Origin: Herbaspirillum frisingense GSF30
GTDB taxonomy: Bacteria > Pseudomonadota > Gammaproteobacteria > Burkholderiales > Burkholderiaceae_D
Length of the DNA: 49,086 nt
NCBI RefSeq assembly: GCF_000300975.2
Contig: NZ_AEEC02000039.1
Span: 1-49,086, forward strand
Reading direction: 5' to 3'
Shown here: positions 35,460-43,514 of the stretch, piece by piece
How positions within the stretch are numbered: the first letter of the stretch is position 1
Layout of the letters: every line of letters begins with the position of its first letter
Notes under the pieces: model-generated
Seen by the model: only the letters and a program-made list of their open reading frames with translations
Told to the model about the DNA's origin: nothing
Database searches by the model: none
Position numbers and translations under genes: made by a program

Positions 35460-36320
35460 TCAGAAAGTGTTAAGCGGAATCTTCAGGTAACGGATGCCGT
35501 TGTCGCCTGCAGCCGGTAGCTCGCCGGCATGCATATTGACCTGCAGCGCGGGGATGATCAGTTGCGGGAGGGACAACGTGGCATCGCGCCTGGTTCGCAT
35601 GCGCACAAAGTCGGCCAGTTCGACACCATCACGCAGGTGGATATTGCGTTCGCGCTGCTCCTGCACGGTGGTATGCCAGACCGGCGCACGTCCATCAGGC
35701 GGATAGTCATGGCACATGTAAAGCACAGTCTGCGGTGGCAGTGCCAGCAGCTTGCGCACCGAGCGATACAGTAGCTGCGCGTCTCCTCCAGGGAAATCAC
35801 AACGCGCCGAACCGATGTCGGGCATGAACAGGGTATCGCCCACGAAAACGGCCTGCTCGCCAATGCGGTAGGCCAGGTCGGCTGGCGTATGACCTGGCAC
35901 CGATATGACCTCGGCGTTCAGCCGTCCGATCAGAAAACGCTCCCCATCCTCGAAGAGGTGATCGAAGTCCGTCGCCTGCAAGGATGCCGGCGCCAGATCG
36001 AAGGCGTGCGAAAACGTCTGCCTGACATCGGCGATGCGAGCACTCATGGCAATCTTCCCGCCCAGGGACTGGCGCAGGTAGGCGGCAGCAGAGAGGTGAT
36101 CAGCATGCACATGGGTCTCCAGATGCCATTGCACCTGCAAGCCGCCTTGCCTGACGTAGTCAGCGATCTGATCGGCGCCGGCAGCAGAGATGCGGCCGGA
36201 GCGTTGATCGTAGCCGAGCACTGAATCGATGATGGCGCATGCTACGCCACCCTCTTCGTGGATGACATAGCTGAAGGTCCCGGTGGTGGCATCGAAGAAA
36301 GCTTCTATCTGTGGTGTCAT
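35460..36320 (-). CDS. MBL-fold hydrolase, persulfide-dioxygenase (ETHE1/Blh)-like
   Basis: 286 residues. Metal motif HVHADH in WHLETHVHADHLSAAAYL, then PGHTPADLAYRIG, VFVGDTLF and CHDY complete the metallo-beta-lactamase ligands. GSARCDFPGGD corresponds to the (R)TDF-containing motif of ETHE1-type persulfide dioxygenases, which oxidise glutathione persulfide to sulfite. ATG 36320 (MTPQIEAFFD) is preferred; a GTG at 36359 would add 13 residues. It sits between cyanase and DUF302. A sulfur-handling role beside cyanase points to a sulfur- and cyano-containing substrate, but glyoxalase-like or other hydrolase activity cannot be excluded. Confidence 0.82.
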   Translation of the reverse strand: MTPQIEAFFDATTGTFSYVIHEEGGVACAIIDSVLGYDQRSGRISAAGADQIADYVRQGGLQVQWHLETHVHADHLSAAAYLRQSLGGKIAMSARIADVRQTFSHAFDLAPASLQATDFDHLFEDGERFLIGRLNAEVISVPGHTPADLAYRIGEQAVFVGDTLFMPDIGSARCDFPGGDAQLLYRSVRKLLALPPQTVLYMCHDYPPDGRAPVWHTTVQEQRERNIHLRDGVELADFVRMRTRRDATLSLPQLIIPALQVNMHAGELPAAGDNGIRYLKIPLNTF

Positions 36321-36409
36321 CTCATTGGCCCTGAACGCCAGGTCCTCAAGCAAATACACGCCGCGTCGTCAGCGCGGTCATGTCCTTTACCGGCCCCGGC
36401 CCTTCAATT

Positions 36410-36859
36410 TCAATAGGTCTTGTACGGCAAGTACTTCCCGGAAAGCAGTACATTGACGCGATCGCCATTCGGATCGGCCTGGCGCTGGATATCCATCTTG
36501 AAATCGATGGCACTCATGATGCCGTCGCCAAACTCCTCGTGGATCAGCTCCTTGATGGTGGTGCCATAGACATTGACCATCTCGTACCAGCGATAGATGA
36601 GCGGATCGGTCGGCACGGCCGTAGGCAGGGAGCCCTTGTACGGAACGATCTGCAACCACGCGACGGCTTCGTCACTCAGGTCGAAGAGCCGGCCGACGGC
36701 TTCCGCCTGGCTCTTGTCGAGGGTCATCTGGCCCAGGCAGGCCGCCGTGCTCCATTCCTTGGAAAGGCCGGTAGCCGCGGTGACCTGACTCCACTTGATG
36801 CCCTTCATTACCTTGGCAGAAAGGATCATCTTGGTTACTTCTTCACGACTGGAAATCAT
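36410..36859 (-). CDS. cynS: Cyanate hydratase (cyanase)
   Basis: 149 residues. Cyanate + bicarbonate + 2 H+ -> NH3 + 2 CO2 (via carbamate); homodecamer in the cytosol. The catalytic triad is present as Arg90 and Glu93 (IYRWYEMVNVYGTT) and Ser116 (GDGIMSAIDFKMD), and the C-terminal GKYLPY motif is intact. RBS GGAGC before ATG 36859. It is embedded directly behind an ABC importer of the nitrate/bicarbonate/cyanate type. No carbonic anhydrase (cynT) or CynR-type LysR gene is adjacent; control appears to come from the sigma-54 system upstream. Confidence 0.97.
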   Translation of the reverse strand: MISSREEVTKMILSAKVMKGIKWSQVTAATGLSKEWSTAACLGQMTLDKSQAEAVGRLFDLSDEAVAWLQIVPYKGSLPTAVPTDPLIYRWYEMVNVYGTTIKELIHEEFGDGIMSAIDFKMDIQRQADPNGDRVNVLLSGKYLPYKTY

Positions 36860-36904
36860 TTGATAGCTCCGAATTGACGGGTTGAAAAAAAACGGTGCGC
36901 GGAC

Positions 36905-37834
36905 TCACGCCGAAGCGCGTATATCCAGCACAGAGGAGATGTCAGGCACGGCGTCGGACTCCAGGCCGGGCCGTACGATGCGCGTGACGGCCAGCTCGGC
37001 CACCTCGCCCGACATCTGGAATGTCCTGGATCGGTGCACCAGGAAATCGACGAGGTGGTTGCGTATCCGGTAGAACTGGGGATCACGATGAATGGTGGCC
37101 CGGGTGCGCTGCGGCGAGAGTGTGTTGATCACGATCTCGGCGATACGCGCCTTGGGGCCGTTACTCATCAGGAAGATGCGATCGGCCAGCAGGATGGCTT
37201 CGTCCACGTCGTGGGTGATCATGAAGACGGTCTGTTGCGTCGCCTCGCAGATGTTGAGCAACTCGTCCTGGATGACGCCGCGCGTGAGGGCGTCAAGCGC
37301 GCCGAAGGGCTCATCCATGAGCAGCATCTTGGGCTCGATGGCGAAGGCACGGGCAATGCCGACGCGCTGCTTCATGCCGCCGGAAAGCTCGGCAGGCTTC
37401 TTTTTGGCTGCGGCCGACAGGCCGACCATCTCGATGAAACGCGCAGCGTGGGCCGCCACCTTGTCGCGGCTCCAGTCGGCGTAGCGCGAACGCACTGCGA
37501 AGGCGATGTTCTCTTCCACGCTCAGCCAGGGCAACAGGGCGTGGCTCTGGAACACGACGCCCCTATCCAGGCCAGGTCCGGCCACCTCGCGGTTGTCCAT
37601 GATGACGGTGCCGGTGGTGGCCGCCTCCAGCCCGGCCAACACATTCAGGATGGTGCTCTTGCCGCATCCGGAGTGGCCGATGATGCAGATGAACTCGCCA
37701 CGCTCGATGCCGAACTGTACCTGATTGAATACCGGCGGCAGGTCGTGCCGATACTGCTTGGACAGGCCGTCAACCTGGACGAAGGGTCGGCCGGCGGGGG
37801 ACCGGGAAGTATCCCGGGTGCGATCATTCAGCAT
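36905..37834 (-). CDS. ABC transporter ATPase, NrtD/CmpD/CynD type
   Basis: 309 residues. Walker [10 protein letters not shown], signature [14 protein letters not shown], Walker [13 protein letters not shown] and switch His (MITHDVDEA) are canonical. The type matches nitrate, bicarbonate and cyanate importers and taurine/sulfonate ATPases. It overlaps the permease stop by 11 bp (ATG 37834), and cyanase follows after 45 bp. By position it would power uptake of cyanate or of a precursor that yields cyanate inside the cell. Confidence 0.93.
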   Translation of the reverse strand: MLNDRTRDTSRSPAGRPFVQVDGLSKQYRHDLPPVFNQVQFGIERGEFICIIGHSGCGKSTILNVLAGLEAATTGTVIMDNREVAGPGLDRGVVFQSHALLPWLSVEENIAFAVRSRYADWSRDKVAAHAARFIEMVGLSAAAKKKPAELSGGMKQRVGIARAFAIEPKMLLMDEPFGALDALTRGVIQDELLNICEATQQTVFMITHDVDEAILLADRIFLMSNGPKARIAEIVINTLSPQRTRATIHRDPQFYRIRNHLVDFLVHRSRTFQMSGEVAELAVTRIVRPGLESDAVPDISSVLDIRASA

Positions 37835-38693
37835 AGGTCACCTTCTTTTGCAGGGCGGCGAAGAGGATGTCGAGCAGCATGCCGACGACGCCAATGACGA
37901 GGACGGCAAAGATCACGTTCGACAGCGAGAGGTTGTTCCATTCGTTCCACAGGAAATAGCCGACCCCGTTGCCGCCGATGAGCATCTCGGCGGCAACGAT
38001 GACCAGCCAGGCGATCCCCATGGAGATGCGCATGCCGGTGATGATGGTGGGAGCGGCAGCCGGCAGGATCACCAAAAAGGCCTTGCGTAGCGGTGAGACT
38101 TCCAGGGTACGTGCCACGTTGAGCCAGTCACGGCGTACACCGGCTACGCCGAAGGCGGTATTGATGAGCATCGGCCATACCGAGCAGATGAAGATGACGA
38201 AGATGCCCGAGACCGAAGAATCCTTGATGGTGTAGAGCGCAATGGGCATCCAGGCCAGCGGAGAGATGGGCTTTAGCACCTGGATGAAAGGGTCGATGGC
38301 TCGATATAGAAGTGGGGACATGCCGATAGCAAAGCCCAGCGGAATGGCGACCAGCATGGCCAGCAGATACCCGAGTGCCACGCGCAGCAGGGAATGCGCC
38401 AACTGGATGCCGATGCCCTTGTCGTTGGGGCCATGATCGTAGAAAGGATCGCTCAGGTGCCGTGCCGCGATATGCAGGAACTGGCCGGGCGTAGGAAAGC
38501 CGTCGACCTTCGCCGGAGTCTCTCCGGCGGCAGACGGGGCCTGCCCCATGAGGGCTGCGTATTCGGCATCCTTGGCGCTGACCGCGGTGGGGGCCGAGGC
38601 ACGCGGCATCGTTGCCAGTTGCCAGATACCCAGCAGAAGCAACAGCAGCAACACCGACAACAAGGCCGCACGCAGTTTGAGTTGATGGTTCAT
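37824..38693 (-). CDS. ABC transporter permease, NrtB/CmpB type
   Basis: 289 residues. An N-terminal helix ([17 protein letters not shown]) is followed by a ~60-residue periplasmic-looking stretch and five more helices. The EAA loop ([20 protein letters not shown]) is clear. RBS GAGGAAAG before ATG 38693. Homodimeric channel for the importer, operonic with the flanking binding protein and ATPase. Confidence 0.93.
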   Translation of the reverse strand: MNHQLKLRAALLSVLLLLLLLGIWQLATMPRASAPTAVSAKDAEYAALMGQAPSAAGETPAKVDGFPTPGQFLHIAARHLSDPFYDHGPNDKGIGIQLAHSLLRVALGYLLAMLVAIPLGFAIGMSPLLYRAIDPFIQVLKPISPLAWMPIALYTIKDSSVSGIFVIFICSVWPMLINTAFGVAGVRRDWLNVARTLEVSPLRKAFLVILPAAAPTIITGMRISMGIAWLVIVAAEMLIGGNGVGYFLWNEWNNLSLSNVIFAVLVIGVVGMLLDILFAALQKKVTYAE

Positions 38694-38711
38694 GTTCTTT
38701 CCTCGCTGCGG

Positions 38712-40115
38712 TCAGGTTCGCTTGATGGCGAAGCTGTTCAGGTAGCCCTGCGGATTGGTCGGATCAAAGGTCTTGCCCATGATGCTGAACGAACGGTAGC
38801 CATTGCTGGCCGCCGCCGGCACCTGCATGCCCAGCGCTGTCATCTGGCGACGCGCGTCAGTGAGCAGGAACACCTTTTCCGCCAGCGCCTGGTAGTTCAT
38901 ATCCCCCTTGATGTAGCCCCATCGTTTCATCTGGGTCAGCATCCAGGTCGCCATCGAGTACCAGGGCATGGCGTCGAAATCCGCGCGATCCGGTTCGTTG
39001 CGCACATTACCCAGACCGTCGGCATAACGACCGCTGAGGGCTTGCAGTACCACTGTCTCGGGCTGATTCAGATAGCCCGGGGTGCAAATGGCCCGCGCGA
39101 TGGCCGCCCGGTTCTCGGCCTTGTGCGCCATGGCGCTGGCGTTGAGAATGGCCCGGTAGAGCGCCGCGAAGGTATTGGGGTTGCGGTCGATGAAGGCGTG
39201 CGTGGTGCCAAAGGCACAGCAGGGATGGCCGTTCCAGATATCCTTGGTCAGCAGATGGATGAAACCGATCTGGTCGTATACCGCACGCTGGTTGAAGGGA
39301 TCGGGACCGAGAAAGCCGTCGATATTGCCGGCGCGCAGGTTGGCGATCATTTCCGCCGGTGGCGTCACCCGCAGTTGCACATCGCGGTCGGGATCGATGC
39401 CATGCTCGGCCAGGTAATAGCGCAACAGGAAGTTGTGCATCGAATACTCGAAGGGAATGGCGAACTTGAATCCCTTCCAACGACGCGGATCACGGTTGTC
39501 CTTGTGCCGCAGTGCCAGCGTGATGGCCTGACCATTGATGTTCTGGATCATGGCTACCCGCATCGGTTGCGCGGCCGCGCCAAGGCCGGCGGAGATTGCC
39601 AGCGGCATGGGCGCCAGGAAATGCGAGGCATCCAGTTCGCCATTGATCATCTGGTCGCGTACCAGCGCCCAGCCTGCGGTCTTGCTGAGGGTCACATCCA
39701 GGCCCTGCTCCCGGTACATGCCCATCGGGTCGGCCATGATCAGTGGCGTCGCGCAATTGATGGGAATGAAGCCGATCCTGAGGCTCTTCTTTTCCAGACT
39801 GCCCTGTTTTTCCAGCGCTTGCGCCTGCAGGCTACCCAACGGCAGCACTGACGCCACTGCAGCCATCAGTGCTTGGGAACCGATGGCCTTGATCAGGTTG
39901 CGGCGCGTGGCATCGTGAGGAAACAGCGCGCGCACGGCGGCCGCTTCGACGAAGTCGCATGACAGCGCCTCGACGTCTCCAGCGCGGGCCAATCGGGTCG
40001 CGCTGGCCGCTGCGGCCTGGTTCGCATGCTCCTCCTCGGAGGCATGCTGGCCGCATGAACAGGCCGCCAACGAGGTGTCGAGGGAATACGGACGATAGAG
40101 ATTTTTATCGGTCAT
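38712..40115 (-). CDS. CmpA/NrtA-family substrate-binding protein with Cys-rich pre-Tat extension
   Basis: 467 residues. The mature part (from ~101) is the nitrate/bicarbonate/cyanate-binding fold (LRIGFIPINCATPLIMADPMGMY; VTPPAEMIANLRAGNIDGFL). The twin-arginine export motif TRRNLIK (70-76) with a hydrophobic stretch to AQA (~98-100) is preceded by an unusual ~70-residue N-terminal extension containing C19-S-C21-G-Q-H24 and H30. The start at ATG 40115 (MTDKNLYRP, AGGGG ahead) seems firm because the Cys/His motif lies in frame with the rest. The extension is either cleaved off or signals a membrane-held form. Ligand predicted as a small anion such as cyanate, unproven. Confidence 0.88.
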   Translation of the reverse strand: MTDKNLYRPYSLDTSLAACSCGQHASEEEHANQAAAASATRLARAGDVEALSCDFVEAAAVRALFPHDATRRNLIKAIGSQALMAAVASVLPLGSLQAQALEKQGSLEKKSLRIGFIPINCATPLIMADPMGMYREQGLDVTLSKTAGWALVRDQMINGELDASHFLAPMPLAISAGLGAAAQPMRVAMIQNINGQAITLALRHKDNRDPRRWKGFKFAIPFEYSMHNFLLRYYLAEHGIDPDRDVQLRVTPPAEMIANLRAGNIDGFLGPDPFNQRAVYDQIGFIHLLTKDIWNGHPCCAFGTTHAFIDRNPNTFAALYRAILNASAMAHKAENRAAIARAICTPGYLNQPETVVLQALSGRYADGLGNVRNEPDRADFDAMPWYSMATWMLTQMKRWGYIKGDMNYQALAEKVFLLTDARRQMTALGMQVPAAASNGYRSFSIMGKTFDPTNPQGYLNSFAIKRT

Positions 40116-40170
40116 GCAAGGCCCCTGGTTGGGAGTGGATGGGTGAAATATCAACAGAGATGCGGCGATA

Positions 40171-41526
40171 TCAGGCGGCCAGGCGTTGTCGCGGGACACT
40201 CATGTCCAGTGCGGCAACGATCTTGTCCTGGTAGAGCTGATGCATTCGGAGGACCTCCGGGCTGTCCTCCAGAACCAGCCATTGGCCATTGGCGCAGGGC
40301 TGGCCATGCAGTACCACCGAAAGCGATTTGGTCTTGAGGCGGATGACCGGCGGCCGGTGCTCGTATTGCGGCCCGGCCAGGCCGAGCAACTGGGCGGCGA
40401 TCACGGCTGCCTGACGCGCCAATGGTTCGATGAAGCGACAGGGTGTGCCGGCGATGCTGATGCAATCGCCCAGCGCATAGATGTGCTCGGCGCTGGTGCG
40501 CAAGGTAGCGGCATCGACCGTAATACCTCGCTCGAACGCCAGCCCCGCACCGCGGGCCAGGCGGCTCTCGGTATGCAGGCCGGTGGCGACCACGATCTGG
40601 TCGCAACTGAGGCTAAGGCCGTCGGCACCGCGGATTTCCTTGATGCCTTGCGCGCTACCAGCGATGTGGCTGATCCGGGTCTGCCCGTAGAAGGCAATGC
40701 CCTGGGACCGGAAACTGGCACGCATGCGCTCAGCGGCTTGCGGCGGCAGCAGTTGCGCCAGTGGCAGCGCTGCTACGTCAAGCAAGCTGACCTGATGCCC
40801 TGCGCGCGCAAAATCCTCGGCCAGCTCGCACCCCACCATGCCGGCGCCGATGATGGCCACGCGCCTTGCAGCCCCTGCAAGACCTGCTTGCAGGCCACTC
40901 CAACCTGCCAGATCGTTGACGCGCCAGCACAACGCAGGCGGCACCTCGGCCGGCAGGTAGGGCTTGGCTCCCTGGGCCAGCACGAGGTCGGTATAGCGCA
41001 GGGTGCCGCGCGTGGTACGCAGTTGTCGCAGGCCAGGAGCAATGCCGATGGCATAGGTCCCGCTGAGCAGACGCACCCGAAGACGTCGGGACGATTCGGC
41101 TGCCGATTCGCGTACCAGGGCAGCGGGGTCGAGCTTGCGGCTGAGTGCGATCGACAACTCCGGTTTGTGATAACGGTCCCCGGCGCAGGCAGTCACCAGG
41201 GTGATGGGAACATCGGCATCCAGCTTGCGAAGCGCCTCGACCACCGACCAGCCAGCGATGCCGGCACCGACGACGATGACCCCGCGGCGGTGCGTCGAAG
41301 CCTGCATCGTTGCGCCCGACGGCGGCGGCGGCGCCTCCGACTGCGGTGCATAGGGCTCGAAGTCCGCCTTGACCACACCGCACAGGGGGCAAACCCAATC
41401 GTCGGGTATGTCTTCAAAGCGTGTTCCCGGCGGCAGGCCGCTATCGGGATCGCCTTCCTGTTCGTCGTAGATCAGGCCGCAGGCGCGGCACAGGTATTGG
41501 CGCCACTTCACGACAGCGAGGCTCAT
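40171..41526 (-). CDS. Rubredoxin-NAD(P)H rubredoxin reductase fusion
   Basis: 451 residues. Residues 1-60 are a rubredoxin with its four iron ligands C13/C16 (CRACG) and C46/C49 (CPLCG). After a short Pro-rich linker comes an FAD/NAD(P)-dependent reductase ([44 protein letters not shown]) like AlkT-type rubredoxin reductases. One polypeptide can therefore move electrons from NAD(P)H to a rubredoxin iron and on to an oxygenase. Its ATG overlaps the stop of the acyl-CoA-dehydrogenase-like gene (ATGA), so the two proteins are made together, and that flavoprotein is the obvious partner. Confidence 0.93.
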   Translation of the reverse strand: MSLAVVKWRQYLCRACGLIYDEQEGDPDSGLPPGTRFEDIPDDWVCPLCGVVKADFEPYAPQSEAPPPPSGATMQASTHRRGVIVVGAGIAGWSVVEALRKLDADVPITLVTACAGDRYHKPELSIALSRKLDPAALVRESAAESSRRLRVRLLSGTYAIGIAPGLRQLRTTRGTLRYTDLVLAQGAKPYLPAEVPPALCWRVNDLAGWSGLQAGLAGAARRVAIIGAGMVGCELAEDFARAGHQVSLLDVAALPLAQLLPPQAAERMRASFRSQGIAFYGQTRISHIAGSAQGIKEIRGADGLSLSCDQIVVATGLHTESRLARGAGLAFERGITVDAATLRTSAEHIYALGDCISIAGTPCRFIEPLARQAAVIAAQLLGLAGPQYEHRPPVIRLKTKSLSVVLHGQPCANGQWLVLEDSPEVLRMHQLYQDKIVAALDMSVPRQRLAA

Positions 41527-42665
41527 GCCGGCACCTCTTCGCGGGACAGGCGCGCCATTTCCGAGCGCAGATGCTTGATGGCGGGTGTGACGATGGCTGC
41601 GAAATGCGCCTCGCGTACGCGCCGTTGCGGGGCCGAGTTGATCAGGTAGCCGCGCGCGCCCTGATGCAACAATGCCGACTGGGTCGCTCGCAGCGCCAGC
41701 TCGGCCCCCTGGGCGCGGGCGTCGAGCACGTCCAGCATATAATCCTTGCTGCCGTCGAAGGGCGAGCCGACAAGCCTGGCGACGCGGCCAGCCAGTTCGA
41801 GATATTCGGCTTCCAGTTCATCCGGGCGGTCGTCCAGGAACTGGTTCACATGCCCCAGCAGCGGTTCCACGTCGCGCATGGAATCGAGCGCTCCCTGGAT
41901 CAGCCCGGTGGCCATTCCTATCTGCAGCAGGACGAAGGCAGCGCGGATCTTTTCAATAAAAGGCCGGGCCGGATCGGCGATCATATTGTCTTCGCCGACG
42001 AAGTAATCCTCCAGACGCACACCCCAGGTACTGGTGCCTTCCATCCCGGAAAACTCCGGACATTGACGCAGCACCACCTGTTGGTCACAGCGAACCAGAA
42101 AGATGATGTCATGCGAATGCGACTGGTCATCGCGATAGACCGAGGCAATCGCGCCGAAGTACTGACCCGGCCCGATATGGCTGACCCAGGGCAAGGCACC
42201 GCTGACCCGGTAACCGCCCGCTACCCGTCGCGCGCGCAGCAACATTCGTTCGATCCCGGCGAAGGCCTTCATGGGATTGGACAGGCCGGTGCCTCCGAAG
42301 CTGCGCCCTGCCACATGGTCGTCCAGCAACTGGCCGTCGAGGGCGGGGTTGCCGGATTGTTCAAGATACAGCGCGCAGACGTCATGCGCCCAGGTCAGGA
42401 AACCAGTCGAGCCACACTGCCTGCTGATTTCATGCATGGCGCCCAGCGCCAGCCCATAACGCTCGCCGTTGCGCCGCAAATGGCCGGCAAAGGCCCCCGC
42501 GCGCGCCAGCGACGCCATGACCTCCAGCGGATAGTGGCCCTCATGGTCGATCCTGGTCGCCAGCGGCGCCAACTGGTCGACCGCAACACCGGCCACGGCG
42601 GCCACCACGGCGGCATCGCCAAGGGCCGGATCGAGTTGTGCACTACGGATATCTATGGTGGTCAT
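41523..42665 (-). CDS. Acyl-CoA-dehydrogenase-fold flavoprotein, probably a monooxygenase-type member
   Basis: 380 residues with the ACAD three-domain outline ([17 protein letters not shown] in the N-terminal half; [18 protein letters not shown] in the C-terminal helices). At the position of the catalytic Glu of true acyl-CoA dehydrogenases (YEGT) the sequence reads IVTPA, so the base is replaced near residue 360. The C-terminal part ([18 protein letters not shown]) resembles flavin-dependent monooxygenases of the DszC/SfnB group, which attack small organic or sulfur compounds. RBS GAGGAG. It is coupled to the rubredoxin-reductase gene and controlled from the sigma-54 promoter. Substrate unknown. 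Confidence 0.82.
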   Translation of the reverse strand: MTTIDIRSAQLDPALGDAAVVAAVAGVAVDQLAPLATRIDHEGHYPLEVMASLARAGAFAGHLRRNGERYGLALGAMHEISRQCGSTGFLTWAHDVCALYLEQSGNPALDGQLLDDHVAGRSFGGTGLSNPMKAFAGIERMLLRARRVAGGYRVSGALPWVSHIGPGQYFGAIASVYRDDQSHSHDIIFLVRCDQQVVLRQCPEFSGMEGTSTWGVRLEDYFVGEDNMIADPARPFIEKIRAAFVLLQIGMATGLIQGALDSMRDVEPLLGHVNQFLDDRPDELEAEYLELAGRVARLVGSPFDGSKDYMLDVLDARAQGAELALRATQSALLHQGARGYLINSAPQRRVREAHFAAIVTPAIKHLRSEMARLSREEVPA

Positions 42666-42710
42666 GACGTTCTCCTCAACAAGCTGATGGCGGGGACTGG
42701 CGCGACGAAA

Positions 42711-43259
42711 TCAGTCGGCCAGGCCGATGCTGAAGGGGATGGGGTTACGCATGGTGTTGGCCACTGGCGAGTAGAAGTTGGCCTGTTTGACGATCTCGTC
42801 AAGTTCTTCGCGACTGGCATCGCCTTCCACCAGCACCTTGACGCGGATTGCCTGGAAGCCCATCTCGGAAGGCTGCATCTGCGCGCCACCGGCACCCCAG
42901 GCAGCGGGGTTGCCGATATCGCCCTCCACGAACAATTCCAGACGCGACAGCTTGACCTGCTTCCAGGTCGCCACGGCGGTGATGCCCACCGCCAGGCAGC
43001 CGCCCAGCGCAGACAGCACGATCTCGCCCGGGGCTGGCGCGGTGTCTTCTCCGAACAGATGTAGCGGCTCATCCACCACCACGGCGGCGTGGTCACCGAC
43101 ATAGCTGAGAGTGCGGTACTGACCCTCGACAACGGTATGGACCTTGTTCGTGCCGCGACGCGCGGGGTTGTCACGGCCCTGTTCGGCGAATTTCATCAGT
43201 CCGTCGCGATCAATCGGACGCAGATAGGTCTGGACGGTCTGGGGGGTGGCGGTAGTCAC
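42711..43259 (-). CDS. OsmC-family protein with a single cysteine
   Basis: 182 residues starting at GTG 43259 (AAGGAG, 6-nt spacer). The OsmC fold is recognisable (GEIVLSALGGCLAVGITAVA; NFYSPVANT). OsmC/Ohr peroxidases use two cysteines. Here the first, Cys88, is kept but the second (normally C-P-V/Y-S) is Ser164 (YSPVA), so disulfide-based peroxidase chemistry is unlikely. It may act on an electrophile or sulfur species or use an external thiol. First gene behind the sigma-54 promoter of the cyanase cluster. Confidence 0.88.
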   Translation of the reverse strand: MTTATPQTVQTYLRPIDRDGLMKFAEQGRDNPARRGTNKVHTVVEGQYRTLSYVGDHAAVVVDEPLHLFGEDTAPAPGEIVLSALGGCLAVGITAVATWKQVKLSRLELFVEGDIGNPAAWGAGGAQMQPSEMGFQAIRVKVLVEGDASREELDEIVKQANFYSPVANTMRNPIPFSIGLAD

Positions 43260-43332
43260 GGAACGCTCCTTGGGAAATAACGGCTTTTGGCGCCGTGCCA
43301 GCCAGAAGATCTTTCTCCGGCCCTTCCCTAAT

Positions 43333-43349
43333 GGCAAAAGCTGTGCCAA
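43333..43349 (-). promoter_or_regulatory. Sigma-54 promoter driving the osmC-to-chemoreceptor gene train
   Basis: Minus strand reads TTGGCACAGCTTTTGCC: a textbook -24/-12 element (GG-N10-GC). Transcription would start near 43320, giving a ~60-nt leader before the osmC GTG. The divergent gene encodes a sigma-54-dependent activator. Confidence 0.88.
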
Positions 43350-43430
43350 GACGATTTATCACTGTAAGTCATTGATTTAAATCATAAAAACTATTTTCAG
43401 TGACAATTTTATCCACCCACCAAATGTCCG

Positions 43431-43457
43431 ACAATGTTTACAATTTGTAGACATTGT
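43431..43457. promoter_or_regulatory. 27-bp near-perfect palindrome, likely enhancer site of the sigma-54 activator
   Basis: Left arm ACAATGTTTACAA (43431-43443), central T, right arm TTGTAGACATTGT (43445-43457), one mismatch in 13. It lies about 82 bp upstream of the -24 edge and 57 bp before the activator start, so it could both activate the operon and autoregulate the activator. A further AATGTC lies at 43423-43428. Confidence 0.65.
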
Positions 43458-43514
43458 TAATCTTCATGGCGATAATTGACCGGTCCATTCTTTTGCTCAC
43501 CACCACCGGCCTCC

